A stretch of DNA of 45,642 nucleotides from Flavobacteriaceae bacterium (lineage in GTDB: Bacteria > Bacteroidota > Bacteroidia > Flavobacteriales > Flavobacteriaceae). Shown here piece after piece: positions 8,012 to 15,789 of this stretch. Below the pieces are notes generated by a model, which saw only the letters and a list, made by a program, of their open reading frames with translations, ran no database searches and was not told the DNA's origin. The first letter of the stretch is position 1. Each line of letters opens with the position of its first letter. The translations under genes were made by a program, and so were the position numbers. The DNA lies in assembly GCA_013215095.1 (NCBI GenBank), contig JABSPM010000065.1, positions 1 through 45,642 on the forward strand, written 5' to 3'.

Positions 8012-9097
8012 ATGATTTTAAAAAAGCTCTCCTTAGTGAATTACAAAAATTTCGACAGTCAATCTTTTGCCTTTGATTCTAAGATCAACTGCTTTGTTGG
8101 ACCTAACGGAATAGGAAAGACTAATGTACTAGATGCAATTTACCACCTTTCTTTCGGTAAAAGTTATTTTAATCCAATTGCTTCTCAAAACATAAAACAC
8201 GACCAGGATTTTTTTGTTATTGATGGCGTTTATGATAAACATGAGCGCGAGGAAAAAATTGTAGTTTCGTTAAAAAAAGGACAAAAAAAAATAATCAAAC
8301 GCAATGGTAAAATATATGAGCGTTTTAGTGATCATTTAGGGTTTCTTCCACTAGTTATTATTTCTCCAGCCGACATAGACTTAATTGTAGAGGGCAGTGA
8401 TACGCGCCGAAAATTTTTGGATAGTGTCATCTCTCAAAGTGATAAAAACTACCTCAATAATTTAATTGCTTATAATAAAATTTTATCCCAACGCAATGCA
8501 TTGCTAAAGTATTTTGCCGCTAACCACACCTTTAATAAAGACGCCTTGAGTGTCTATGATGAGCAACTGGCGGATTATGGTTTGAGCATATTTGAAAAGC
8601 GCCAAGCTTTTTTAGAAATTTTTACACCCATTTTTAAAGCGCGCTATACCGCCATAAGTAATAATCATGAAATTGTAGATCTCGTTTATAAAAGTGATTT
8701 GATTGCACATAATAATCTTAAAGACCTACTTTTAGAAGTATTGCCAAAGGATAAAGCGCTTCAATATACCAGCAAAGGTATTCATAAAGATGATTTGCTT
8801 TTTAAAATAAAATCTTATCCTATTAAGAAATTTGGAAGTCAAGGTCAACAAAAATCTTTTTTAATTGCGCTGAAACTTGCCCAATTTGATTTCATCAAAC
8901 AACAGAACAAAGTAGCACCTATCTTATTACTAGATGATGTTTTTGACAAATTAGACGCTAATCGTGTCGCGCAAATCATTAAATTAGTGGATGCTAAAGA
9001 TTTTGGTCAACTTTTTATTAGTGACACCCATCCAAAACGTACCGAAGATGTTGTAAAAAGTGTGCATCAATCTTATCAAATATTTAATCTAGCTTAG
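8012..9097 (+). CDS. recF: DNA replication/repair protein RecF
   Basis: A 361-residue RecF with the start placed at [14 protein letters not shown]. Upstream in-frame codons would add 42 residues unlike the family, whereas 361 is the usual length. It is an SMC-like ABC ATPase that loads RecA at single-strand gaps together with RecO and RecR. The Walker A site is GPNGIGKTN at about 30-38. The Q-loop/signature region is near [18 protein letters not shown]. Walker B is [15 protein letters not shown], and a D-loop and switch His (ISDTHPKR) follow. It leads a rightward operon with a lipoprotein and a DUF721 (DciA-like) gene, both tied to it by gaps of 2-6 nt. Confidence 0.95.
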   Translation: MILKKLSLVNYKNFDSQSFAFDSKINCFVGPNGIGKTNVLDAIYHLSFGKSYFNPIASQNIKHDQDFFVIDGVYDKHEREEKIVVSLKKGQKKIIKRNGKIYERFSDHLGFLPLVIISPADIDLIVEGSDTRRKFLDSVISQSDKNYLNNLIAYNKILSQRNALLKYFAANHTFNKDALSVYDEQLADYGLSIFEKRQAFLEIFTPIFKARYTAISNNHEIVDLVYKSDLIAHNNLKDLLLEVLPKDKALQYTSKGIHKDDLLFKIKSYPIKKFGSQGQQKSFLIALKLAQFDFIKQQNKVAPILLLDDVFDKLDANRVAQIIKLVDAKDFGQLFISDTHPKRTEDVVKSVHQSYQIFNLA

Positions 9098-9103
9098 TTA
9101 ATT

Positions 9104-9520
9104 ATGCTAAAAAAAAGTCTTGTAGTTTTTCTATGTATAACCTTATACAGTTGTACACAAAACCCTCAAAATTATGTGCAATACTTAACTGGGTATTGGG
9201 AAATTAAGCAAGTAAAAAAAGATAATAAAATTCTTAAAACATATACCATAAGTACAATTGTAGATTATTTTGAGGTTCATAAAGATATGACCGGATTTAG
9301 GAAAAAAGTGGCACCAAATCTCGACGGTAAATTTATAGTAAACGACCACAAATCGCCTTTTAGATTAGAAATAGAAGATGACAAACTCCATATTTATTAC
9401 ACCCAAAATGATACCGAGTTTAAAGAAACCATTGTAAAAGCCTCTAAAAAAGAACTTATAATCACTAACCAGGAGCAGGTATTATACATATATAAACCTT
9501 ATCAACCAATAACCTTTTAA
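9104..9520 (+). CDS. Small lipoprotein, lipocalin-like
   Basis: A 138-residue protein with a lipoprotein signal: KKSLVVFLCITLYSC, lipidated Cys at position 17. The mature part starts near the YLTGYWEIKQV segment, which resembles the G-x-W first strand of lipocalin-like domains. Alternating strands follow (GKFIVNDHKSPFRLEIEDD, DKLHIYYTQN, ETIVKASKKELIITN). A small beta-barrel in the periplasm or on the outer membrane is likely. It lies between recF and the DUF721 gene, 6 nt and 2 nt away. Its ligand and any link to replication are unknown; the clustering may only reflect operon history. Confidence 0.7.
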   Translation: MLKKSLVVFLCITLYSCTQNPQNYVQYLTGYWEIKQVKKDNKILKTYTISTIVDYFEVHKDMTGFRKKVAPNLDGKFIVNDHKSPFRLEIEDDKLHIYYTQNDTEFKETIVKASKKELIITNQEQVLYIYKPYQPITF

Positions 9521-9522
9521 TA

Positions 9523-9819
9523 ATGAGTAAAAGACATAATGACCATTTAAAATTAAACGATGTCCTTAAAGACTTTGTTAACACACATAAACTTCAAGAT
9601 GGACTAGATAAAGTTGATGTAAGGAATGCTTGGGAGCAATTAATGGGGAATGGTGTTAACAATTACACCACTCAGATCATGCTAAAAAAAGACACGCTCT
9701 ATGTAAAATTAAGCTCTTCTGTACTGAGAGAAGAACTGAACTACGGTAAGGACAAAATTATAACAATGCTCAATGAGTCCTTAGGAAAGAATTTAATAAA
9801 AAAACTTGTTTTACAATAA
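9523..9819 (+). CDS. DUF721 (DciA-like) protein
   Basis: A 98-residue protein with the DUF721 pattern: LKLNDVLKDFVNTHKLQDGLD, then VRNAWEQLMGNGVNNYT, then the strands LYVKLSSSVLREELNYGK and a C-terminal helix KIITMLNESLGKNLIKKLVL. DUF721 is the domain of DciA, the loader or operator of the replicative helicase DnaB in most bacteria that lack DnaC. Bacteroidota proteins of this size contain little beyond that domain. Position after recF fits a replication role, as DUF721 genes often lie next to recF or dnaA in other phyla. The next ~1 kb has no convincing gene, so this probably ends the operon. Confidence 0.78.
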   Translation: MSKRHNDHLKLNDVLKDFVNTHKLQDGLDKVDVRNAWEQLMGNGVNNYTTQIMLKKDTLYVKLSSSVLREELNYGKDKIITMLNESLGKNLIKKLVLQ

Positions 9820-10396
9820 GAACTCAAAAAGACAACGATTTAATAAGTACACCATGATAAAAGAAATTCTAGGTTTCAACTGTAATGCTTTATAAAGATG
9901 CAACCACAACTTTAGAATATTTCTTCTCGAAAGAAAGTCATAAAATCCTAACTTTGTCTAAATTTAAACAACTGTAACCAATGCCAGTATTAAAAAGAAT
10001 ATCATGCTCAGATTTAAATAGAATTAAAAACCAATAAATTTCGAAACGTATGACAGGATTTCAAATGAAACCTATCTTAAACATCAATGCTTACCGAAAC
10101 ACTTCTTATTAAGATTTACTTAAAAAAAGCTCCAAATTCATATATACTACAAAAAAATACACGCTTCGGCTTACAAATCAAACATATTCTTAAACTTCAA
10201 AAGCACAACCTTGTACCATCTTACAATTATATTTAAACAACTATAAACTTTAAATTTGGATGAACAGTTACAAATAACCGACCAAAACGCAGAACAATAT
10301 TTTTATTTTAAATTTTATTGAAAAAAACAAAAAAAGATAATTTCACACTTTGCATATCATTTTATTTTTTAATATTTTTACACTTCTATTAATTCA

Positions 10397-10425
10397 TTGT
10401 TAGAAACCATAAAAAGATATTTTTA
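10397..10425 (+). promoter_or_regulatory. Bacteroidota-type promoter in the gene-poor gap
   Basis: TTG at 10397-10399 is followed after 18 nt by TATTTTTA at 10418-10425, seven of eight positions of TAnnTTTG. The spacing is right for the Bacteroidota primary sigma factor. A 30-nt leader with CCCTAACTAAC then leads to an ATG at 10456. A good promoter and leader in front of a frame with no recognisable product suggests the 5' end of a gene that has decayed. Confidence 0.45.
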
Positions 10426-10455
10426 TATCACCCTAACTAACAATAACGCTAAACA

Positions 10456-10683
10456 ATGAAAAAAATATACACAAAATATTCGTGTGCAATTTTGTCTGCA
10501 ATGCAAAATTTACATGTATTTATAAAAAAATCAAAATTTATTTTTGAAACTCTCATAAATTCTCAAAATCTAGAGAATACTAGTAATCTTAAAGCTAAGA
10601 TGTGTTATGTTCTCCAGCCAAATGTCGGCGTGATATTGGAACAACCAATATGTACCAGACACAGAGGATCTGCAAGATATTAG
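10456..10683 (+). pseudogene. 75-codon open frame behind a promoter; possible gene remnant
   Basis: The frame begins MKKIYTKYSCAILSAM, like the start of an exported protein, but the hydrophobic stretch is short and is followed by basic, unpatterned sequence (IKKSKFIFETLINSQ). Its last third reads unlike a folded protein. In another frame near 10633-10680 a more protein-like run (YWNNQYVPDTEDLQDI) appears, as expected if frameshifts had broken an older gene. I do not recognise a family. It may equally be non-coding. Support is the promoter and leader upstream; against it are the composition and lack of any motif. Confidence 0.2.
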
Positions 10684-10828
10684 ATAGAAAAACATTATGT
10701 GGTCTTAAAAACACATAACCCTTTTCTAAAAAAATCACAAGCAAGTATTGGCATACTTAAAAAAATCAAAAATATTGTTGAAATTATTCCCTAACAAATT
10801 AACAGAGCTATTGACCCTGGATTTCAAC

Positions 10829-10859
10829 AAAAAAAAGCGCAACTTTGAAGTTGCGCTTT
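10829..10859 (-). terminator. Rho-independent terminator of ndk
   Basis: A perfect 12-bp stem (AAAGCGCAACTT / AAGTTGCGCTTT, 10834-10859) with a tiny loop lies 23 nt beyond the ndk stop. On the minus strand it runs into eight T residues (complement of the A-run 10829-10836). It is a strong intrinsic terminator for leftward transcription. Confidence 0.85.
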
Positions 10860-10881
10860 ACTTTTATATGTATGTCTTACA

Positions 10882-11301
10882 TTAAAACATCTCTCTTCCA
10901 GAAAAGTGAAATGCACCTTCAATAGCTGCATTTTCATCACTATCACTTCCATGAACTGCATTCTCTCCAATAGAGGCAGCATACATTTTTCTAATCGTAC
11001 CTTCTGCAGCTTCCGCTGGGTTTGTAGCGCCAATTAAAGTTCTAAAATCTTCAACTGCATTATCTTTTTCCAAGATAGCAGCCACAATAGGACCTCTTGT
11101 CATATACTCTACTAACTCTCCAAAGAATGGTCTTTCTTTATGGATTGCATAAAATGCCTCTGCATCAGTCGTCGTCATTTGAGTTAATTTCATTGCTACG
11201 ATTCTAAATCCTGAAGCTGTAATTTTTTCTAAAATTGCACCAACATTCCCTTTTTCAACAGAATCTGGTTTTAACATTGTAAATGTTCTATTTGTTGCCA
11301 T
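10882..11301 (-). CDS. ndk: Nucleoside diphosphate kinase
   Basis: A 139-residue NDK that moves the gamma phosphate from ATP to other nucleoside diphosphates. The start is [15 protein letters not shown]; an in-frame Met 16 codons upstream is rejected because the ndk promoter lies across it and 139 residues is the family norm. The [14 protein letters not shown] strand, [16 protein letters not shown] and the active-site segment [14 protein letters not shown] with the phospho-accepting His117 are all present, as is the C-terminal FHFSGREMF-type end. It stands alone between its own promoter and terminator and is transcribed away from nrnA. Confidence 0.97.
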   Translation of the reverse strand: MATNRTFTMLKPDSVEKGNVGAILEKITASGFRIVAMKLTQMTTTDAEAFYAIHKERPFFGELVEYMTRGPIVAAILEKDNAVEDFRTLIGATNPAEAAEGTIRKMYAASIGENAVHGSDSDENAAIEGAFHFSGREMF

Positions 11302-11321
11302 GTTTTTTTTTAATTTTGGTG

Positions 11322-11352
11322 CAAAAATAACGCTTTTATATAATTGCACAAG
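11322..11352 (-). promoter_or_regulatory. Promoter of ndk (Bacteroidota -33/-7 type)
   Basis: On the minus strand CTTG (11352-11349) is followed after exactly 19 nt by TATTTTTG (11329-11322), a perfect TAnnTTTG. The ATG of ndk is at 11301, giving a leader of roughly 15 nt. This is the clearest promoter in the window and fixes the shorter start of ndk. Confidence 0.65.
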
Positions 11353-11428
11353 TTTTAGCGATATTGGGTTGAAGAAAAGTAAAAGCGGTAATTTATAAAT
11401 TTGTGATTAAATTGTATATTCGCCATCT

Positions 11429-12445
11429 ATGACAACGAATGAAATTGCGGAGATAAAAAGCCTATTACAGGAACCAAAAAACATTGTTATTGTGCCCCAC
11501 AAAAATCCTGATGGTGATGCAATGGGATCCACTCTTGGGTTGCTGCATTACCTTAATCTATACAATCATGATGCCGTAGTGATTACTCCTAACAACTACC
11601 CTCATTTTCTGCAATGGTTACCAGGAAATGATAGTGTCATTAATTTTGAAAAACATGCATCTAAAGCTGCACATTTAATCAAAAAGTCGGACCTTATTTT
11701 TACCCTAGACTTTAACGCATTACACAGAATTGGCCAGATGGAACAACACGTGTTAAGTGCCAATGCCATAAAAATACTTATAGACCATCACCAACAACCT
11801 GATGCTTATGCCAAATACAGATATTCTGAACCTAGCATTTGCTCAACCTGTCAAATGGTATATCATTTTATTGACATGCTGAAAGATACTGATAAAATAA
11901 ATAGGAGTATTGCAACATGTTTATATACGGGTATTATGACGGACACAGGTTCTTTTAGGTTTCCATCAACAACAAGTGAAACTCACAAAATTATTGCCTC
12001 TCTTATAGACAAAGGTGCTAATAATGCCCAAATACACAGTAACGTATATGACACCAATAGTTATAGCAAATTGCAACTCTTAGGTTGTGCAATGAATAAT
12101 CTAGAGATTATTAAAGAATACAACACCGCTTACATTACATTATCTCAAGAAGAGTTAGACACCTATAATTATAAAAAAGGAGATACGGAAGGTGTTGTAA
12201 ATTATGGGCTTTCTGTTAATGGTATTAAGTTTGCCGCCATATTTATTGAAAATCAGGCCGAAGGCATTATTAAAATATCACTCCGTTCTAAGGGTGCTAT
12301 TGACGTTAACACCATAGCCCGAACTCATTTCAATGGTGGAGGACATATTAATGCTGCTGGAGGTCGAAGTACATTATCCATGGAAAAAACCTTAGAAAAA
12401 TTCAAATTAATTCTTCCTCAATATTCAAATGATTTACAATCATGA
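11429..12445 (+). CDS. nrnA: DHH/DHHA1 phosphoesterase, NrnA-type oligoribonuclease/pAp phosphatase
   Basis: A 338-residue DHH-family phosphoesterase. The N-terminal half carries the metal-binding motifs: VPHKNPDGDAMGS (His24, Asp28, Asp30), LDFNALHRIG, and the signature IDHHQQPDAY. TGIMTDTGSFRF adds a further Asp. The C-terminal DHHA1 domain ends in GGGHINAAGG, which binds the substrate. NrnA degrades 2-5 nt RNAs and dephosphorylates 3',5'-pAp; some relatives cut cyclic dinucleotide products (pGpG, pApA), so the exact substrate is open. Its stop overlaps the gldI start by 4 nt (ATGA), so the two are translationally coupled. A TATATTCG element at 11415-11422, close to the -7 consensus, ends only 6 nt before the start. 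Confidence 0.9.
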   Translation: MTTNEIAEIKSLLQEPKNIVIVPHKNPDGDAMGSTLGLLHYLNLYNHDAVVITPNNYPHFLQWLPGNDSVINFEKHASKAAHLIKKSDLIFTLDFNALHRIGQMEQHVLSANAIKILIDHHQQPDAYAKYRYSEPSICSTCQMVYHFIDMLKDTDKINRSIATCLYTGIMTDTGSFRFPSTTSETHKIIASLIDKGANNAQIHSNVYDTNSYSKLQLLGCAMNNLEIIKEYNTAYITLSQEELDTYNYKKGDTEGVVNYGLSVNGIKFAAIFIENQAEGIIKISLRSKGAIDVNTIARTHFNGGGHINAAGGRSTLSMEKTLEKFKLILPQYSNDLQS

Positions 12446-12987
12446 AACAAAGCATAGCCCTTTTTTTAGTAGGTATTACACTCTATAGCTGCAAACCCCC
12501 TGAAGCGCGATACCCGATTTCTAATACATCAGGGTCATTCATTAAAGAATCTGCGGAAAGAAACCTCAGATTAAATAAACTAGAATACCTAAGAATACAA
12601 AAAATTATAGATGCTGATACCACAAACAGCTATCTCACTTCCGCAAATGGATTTTGGTATTATTACAATACAAAAATTGAAGGAGATAGTATTACAGCAA
12701 AATTTGGAGACATCATTAACTTCGACTATAATATCAAAGATTTAAACAATAAAACAATCTACACAAAAGCGGAATTAAAAACAGTTAATTACGCTATGGA
12801 TCAGCAAGAGTTATTCACTGGTCTCAGAGAAGGGCTTAAATTGATGAAATCTGGAGAAACTGTAACCTTTTTATTCCCATCTCAAAAAGGATTTGGATAT
12901 TACGGAGACGAGAATAAAATTGGCACAAACATTCCTTTAAAATGCGAAGTAACCGTCAATAAAATAACACAAAAAAAAACAAATTAA
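12442..12987 (+). CDS. gldI: Gliding motility-associated peptidyl-prolyl isomerase lipoprotein GldI
   Basis: A 181-residue lipoprotein with signal FLVGITLYSC (Cys17). After an N-terminal segment with SAERNLRLNKLEYLRIQKII, the residues ~55-178 form an FKBP-type domain: NGFWYYYNTKIEGDS, GDIINFDYNIKDLNNKTIY, ELFTGLREGLKLMKSGETV and FLFPSQKGFGYYGDENKIG. GldI is a periplasmic foldase required for gliding in Flavobacterium johnsoniae, where it is thought to help fold other gliding or T9SS proteins. This fits with the T9SS substrate encoded at 39.4-41.0 kb. It lies between nrnA (4-nt overlap) and a second isomerase gene 18 nt downstream. Confidence 0.88.
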   Translation: MKQSIALFLVGITLYSCKPPEARYPISNTSGSFIKESAERNLRLNKLEYLRIQKIIDADTTNSYLTSANGFWYYYNTKIEGDSITAKFGDIINFDYNIKDLNNKTIYTKAELKTVNYAMDQQELFTGLREGLKLMKSGETVTFLFPSQKGFGYYGDENKIGTNIPLKCEVTVNKITQKKTN

Positions 12988-13005
12988 ACAATTAAAATTT
13001 AACAC

Positions 13006-14184
13006 ATGAAAGTTTTTAAATCGACATTAACCATGGTAGCACTATTATTATTTATAAGTGTTTCCTCTTGTCAAAAAGACAAATATCCTGAACTAGGCGA
13101 TGGTATATTTGCAGAAATTATAACAAATAAAGGTACTATGGTTGCAAAACTAAGCACCCAAAAAACACCAGTTACAGTAGCCAACTTTGTTGGTCTTGCC
13201 GAAGGTTCTCATCCTCTTTTAGCTGATGATAAAAAAGGTAAACCTTTTTATAATGGACTTGTTTTTCACAGAGTTATGGACAAATTCATGATCCAAGGTG
13301 GTGACCCAGAAGGCACTGGACGTGGAGGACCTGGTTATAAATTTGGAGATGAGTTTGATGACAGTCTAAAGCATGATAAACTAGGCATACTCTCTATGGC
13401 TAACTCTGGACCAAGTTCTAATGGAAGTCAATTTTTTATTATTGAAACACCTCAAATGCATTTAAATAATCGCCACAGTGTATTTGGCGAATTAGTCTTA
13501 GGTATGGACGTGCTTGATTCAATATCTAATGTAAAAGTTACGAAAGGATCTAACAAACCTGTTGAAGATGTTGTTATGACACAAGTTAATATTATTCGCC
13601 AAGGGTTTGAAGCAAGAAAATTTGATGCAGCGAAAACTTGGGAAACAGAACTGCCCTTATTAGAAGAAAAGAAAAAGAAAAAAGCTGAAGAAGCTCGCAT
13701 AAAAGCTGAGGCAGAAAAAAAGATTGCCGAGGCAAAAAAAGCTGAAGCTGCAGCTAAATTTTCACCTACACTAGAAGATTACAAGAGTAAAGCAACGGCT
13801 TTCCCTTCTGGGCTATTAGCCTATAACATCACAAAATCTGATGGAGCACAAGCAAAAAGTGGGGATAACGTCAAAGTTTACTATGAAGGCTATTTTACTG
13901 ATGGTGTTTTATTTGACTCCAATAGAAAAGAAATTGAAGAAGCTTACGGCATGCTTAATGAAATGAAAGACCAAAGAGGCTTATACGCTCCGATGCCTAT
14001 GAAAATTACGCCAGATGCTGCTATTATTACAGGTTTTAAAGAAGCTGCGGCTAGTATGAAAGTTGGAGAAAAAACCTATTTCTATATCCCATCTCACTTA
14101 GCTTATGGAGAAAGTGGAAGAGGCATGATTAAACCTAACACAGATTTGATATTCATTTTAGAATTAGTAGAAATCGTTAAATAA
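13006..14184 (+). CDS. Dual peptidyl-prolyl isomerase lipoprotein: cyclophilin-FKBP fusion
   Basis: A 392-residue lipoprotein (lipobox FISVSSC, Cys22) with two unrelated isomerase domains. Residues ~30-205 are a cyclophilin: FHRVMDKFMIQGGDPEGTGRG, the NGSQFFI strand, and HSVFGELVLGMDVL. A highly charged Ala/Lys/Glu helix (about 215-252, rich in EKKKKKAEEARIKAEAE) follows as a rigid spacer. Residues ~255-392 are an FKBP: GDNVKVYYEGYFTDGVLFDS, ITGFKEAAASMKVGEKTYF, IPSHLAYGESGRG and DLIFILELVEI. Such two-family immunophilins are known in a few lineages including Bacteroidota. Attached to a membrane and co-encoded with GldI, it probably helps fold exported outer-membrane or T9SS proteins. The operon ends at a strong hairpin 15 nt downstream. 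Confidence 0.92.
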   Translation: MKVFKSTLTMVALLLFISVSSCQKDKYPELGDGIFAEIITNKGTMVAKLSTQKTPVTVANFVGLAEGSHPLLADDKKGKPFYNGLVFHRVMDKFMIQGGDPEGTGRGGPGYKFGDEFDDSLKHDKLGILSMANSGPSSNGSQFFIIETPQMHLNNRHSVFGELVLGMDVLDSISNVKVTKGSNKPVEDVVMTQVNIIRQGFEARKFDAAKTWETELPLLEEKKKKKAEEARIKAEAEKKIAEAKKAEAAAKFSPTLEDYKSKATAFPSGLLAYNITKSDGAQAKSGDNVKVYYEGYFTDGVLFDSNRKEIEEAYGMLNEMKDQRGLYAPMPMKITPDAAIITGFKEAAASMKVGEKTYFYIPSHLAYGESGRGMIKPNTDLIFILELVEIVK

Positions 14185-14199
14185 AAATAAGAACTTACA

Positions 14200-14240
14200 G
14201 ATATAAAAAATGCCGTTCTTTACACGGCATTTTTTATATC
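14200..14240. terminator. Bidirectional 17-bp hairpin terminator
   Basis: A perfect 17-bp inverted repeat (left arm 14200-14216, right arm 14224-14240, loop TCTTTAC) sits between the convergent nrnA-gldI-PPIase operon and pepD. The arms contain AAAAAA and TTTTTT flanking an ATGCCGT core, so a T-run follows the GC part on both strands. It should stop transcription from both sides. Confidence 0.85.
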
Positions 14241-14254
14241 TGCAAATAATACCA

Positions 14255-15715
14255 TTACCTCTCTGGAATTTGTTTTAAAATCTCTAATAAAAAGTTCCAA
14301 AATTTTTGAGTAGAAGATATTTGAGCACGCTCATCTGGTGAATGAGCACCTCTAATATTTGGTCCAAAACTTATCATATCCATCTCTGGATAGTTTGTAC
14401 CAAGTATTCCACATTCTAAACCAGCATGACACGCAGCTACATGAGGTGCTTCATTATTCAAATCTACATACAACTGACGCATTTCTTTTAAGATTCCAGA
14501 ATCCATATTCGGCGTCCATCCTGGGTAATCTCCAGAGAACTCCACCTCACAACCTACTAACTCAAATGTAGCTCTCAATTTATTAGCCAAATCCAGTTTT
14601 GAACTCTCAACAGAAGAACGCGTTAAACATCCCACTTTGATTTGTCCTTCTTTAAGAATTACTCGTGCTACATTATTAGAGGTTTCTACCAAATCTGAAA
14701 TATCAGCACTCATTCTGTAAACACCGTTATGCGCAGCATAAATTGCTTTAATAAATCCTTCTTGAACACCAAGATTCATAACCTTTGCTGGCTTTTCTGT
14801 TTTAGACACTGTAATCTCTAAATCTGGCTCCATTGTTTTAAATTCCTTGCCTATTAAAGCTGCCGCATCCTTCATTTCAAATTCAAAAGCTTCCGCATGC
14901 ATAGCATCTACGACTACCGTTGCAAAACTTTCTCTTGGTATTGCATTTCTCAGACTTCCACCGTTAATTTCTGAAATTCTTAATCCGAAATTTTCAAAAC
15001 TATCAAAAAGGATACGGTTCATTAATACATTAGCATTACCAAATCCTTTATGAATATCCATCCCAGAATGCCCTCCTTGCAAGCCTTTGACTGTAATTGT
15101 ATAGCCTACTTTATTATCGGGAGTCGTGTCCTCTTCGTAGGTTCGTGTTGCAGTAACATCAACACCACCGGCACAACCTACACCAATCTCATCATCTTCT
15201 TCTGTATCTAAGTTTAAAAGTATTTCGCCCTCCAAAAGACCGCCTTTAAGTCCCATTGCACCAGTCATTCCTGTTTCTTCATCAATAGTAAATAGCGCCT
15301 CAATAGCAGGATGTGCAATATCTTTACGTTCTAAAACAGCCATAATAGTAGCTACTCCAAGACCATTATCTGCTCCAAGAGTTGTCCCTTTAGCTTTTAC
15401 CCAATCACCCTCAACATACATTTCTATACCCTGTGAATCAAAATCAAAATCAGTATCTGCATTCTTTTGGCAAACCATATCTAAATGCGACTGCATTACG
15501 ATAGTTTTTCGGTGTTCCATACCTACTGTTGCTGGCTTTTTTATAATTACATTACCAACCTCATCTTCAATAGTTTCTAAGCCTAAATTAGCTCCAAAAT
15601 CTTTCATAAATGCAATTACACGCTCCTCTTTTTTTGATGGTCGTGGCACTGCATTTAAATCTGCAAATTTATTCCACAACGTCTTTGGTTCTAATTGTCT
15701 AATTTCTGAATTCAT
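14255..15715 (-). CDS. pepD: Aminoacyl-histidine (Xaa-His) dipeptidase, M20 family
   Basis: A 486-residue di-zinc dipeptidase of the PepD/M20C type, which hydrolyses Xaa-His and other dipeptides in the cytoplasm. The metal ligands and catalytic residues can be followed: QSHLDMVCQ (His77, Asp79), LGADNGLG (bridging Asp116), FTIDEETGMTG (general base Glu146, metal ligand Glu147), LLNLDTEEDDE (Asp170) and the C-terminal GAHSPDER His. The inserted dimerisation or lid domain with GYTITVKGLQGGHSGMDIH lies in the middle. Length matches E. coli PepD (485). It is transcribed alone toward the shared terminator, with a promoter in the 74-nt gap to the divergent DUF3810 gene. Confidence 0.95.
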   Translation of the reverse strand: MNSEIRQLEPKTLWNKFADLNAVPRPSKKEERVIAFMKDFGANLGLETIEDEVGNVIIKKPATVGMEHRKTIVMQSHLDMVCQKNADTDFDFDSQGIEMYVEGDWVKAKGTTLGADNGLGVATIMAVLERKDIAHPAIEALFTIDEETGMTGAMGLKGGLLEGEILLNLDTEEDDEIGVGCAGGVDVTATRTYEEDTTPDNKVGYTITVKGLQGGHSGMDIHKGFGNANVLMNRILFDSFENFGLRISEINGGSLRNAIPRESFATVVVDAMHAEAFEFEMKDAAALIGKEFKTMEPDLEITVSKTEKPAKVMNLGVQEGFIKAIYAAHNGVYRMSADISDLVETSNNVARVILKEGQIKVGCLTRSSVESSKLDLANKLRATFELVGCEVEFSGDYPGWTPNMDSGILKEMRQLYVDLNNEAPHVAACHAGLECGILGTNYPEMDMISFGPNIRGAHSPDERAQISSTQKFWNFLLEILKQIPER

Positions 15716-15737
15716 ACATATGTTCTTTTAAGGGAAA

Positions 15738-15772
15738 CAAAGGTAACCCTTTAGATATTATATTTATAACAA
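15738..15772 (-). promoter_or_regulatory. Candidate promoter of pepD
   Basis: On the minus strand TACCTTTG (15745-15738) matches TAnnTTTG exactly, 22 nt before the pepD ATG. A TTG (15772-15770) lies 24 nt upstream, a bit farther than ideal. The same 74-nt gap carries an exact TATTTTTG box for the opposite gene at 15778-15785, so two promoters overlap back to back. Confidence 0.45.
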
Positions 15773-15789
15773 TTGTGTATTTTTGACAC

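Larger units (their letters stand above)
9820..10828 (+). other. ~1 kb gap without a convincing gene; probably decayed sequence
   Basis: This A-rich stretch separates the recF operon from ndk and is dense in stop codons in all frames. It holds small open frames, for example 49 codons at 10087-10236 and 75 codons at 10456-10683, that I cannot match to any family. A promoter-like pair lies at 10397-10425. The part at about 10600-10720 is less AT-rich and contains two hairpins: a perfect 7-bp inverted repeat at 10633-10651 (ATATTGG, loop of 5, CCAATAT) and another 7-bp one at 10695-10718 (TTATGTG, CACATAA). No tRNA, rRNA or insertion-sequence ends are seen. The remnants of a lost gene, or an unrecognised RNA, are the main possibilities. 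Confidence 0.5.
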
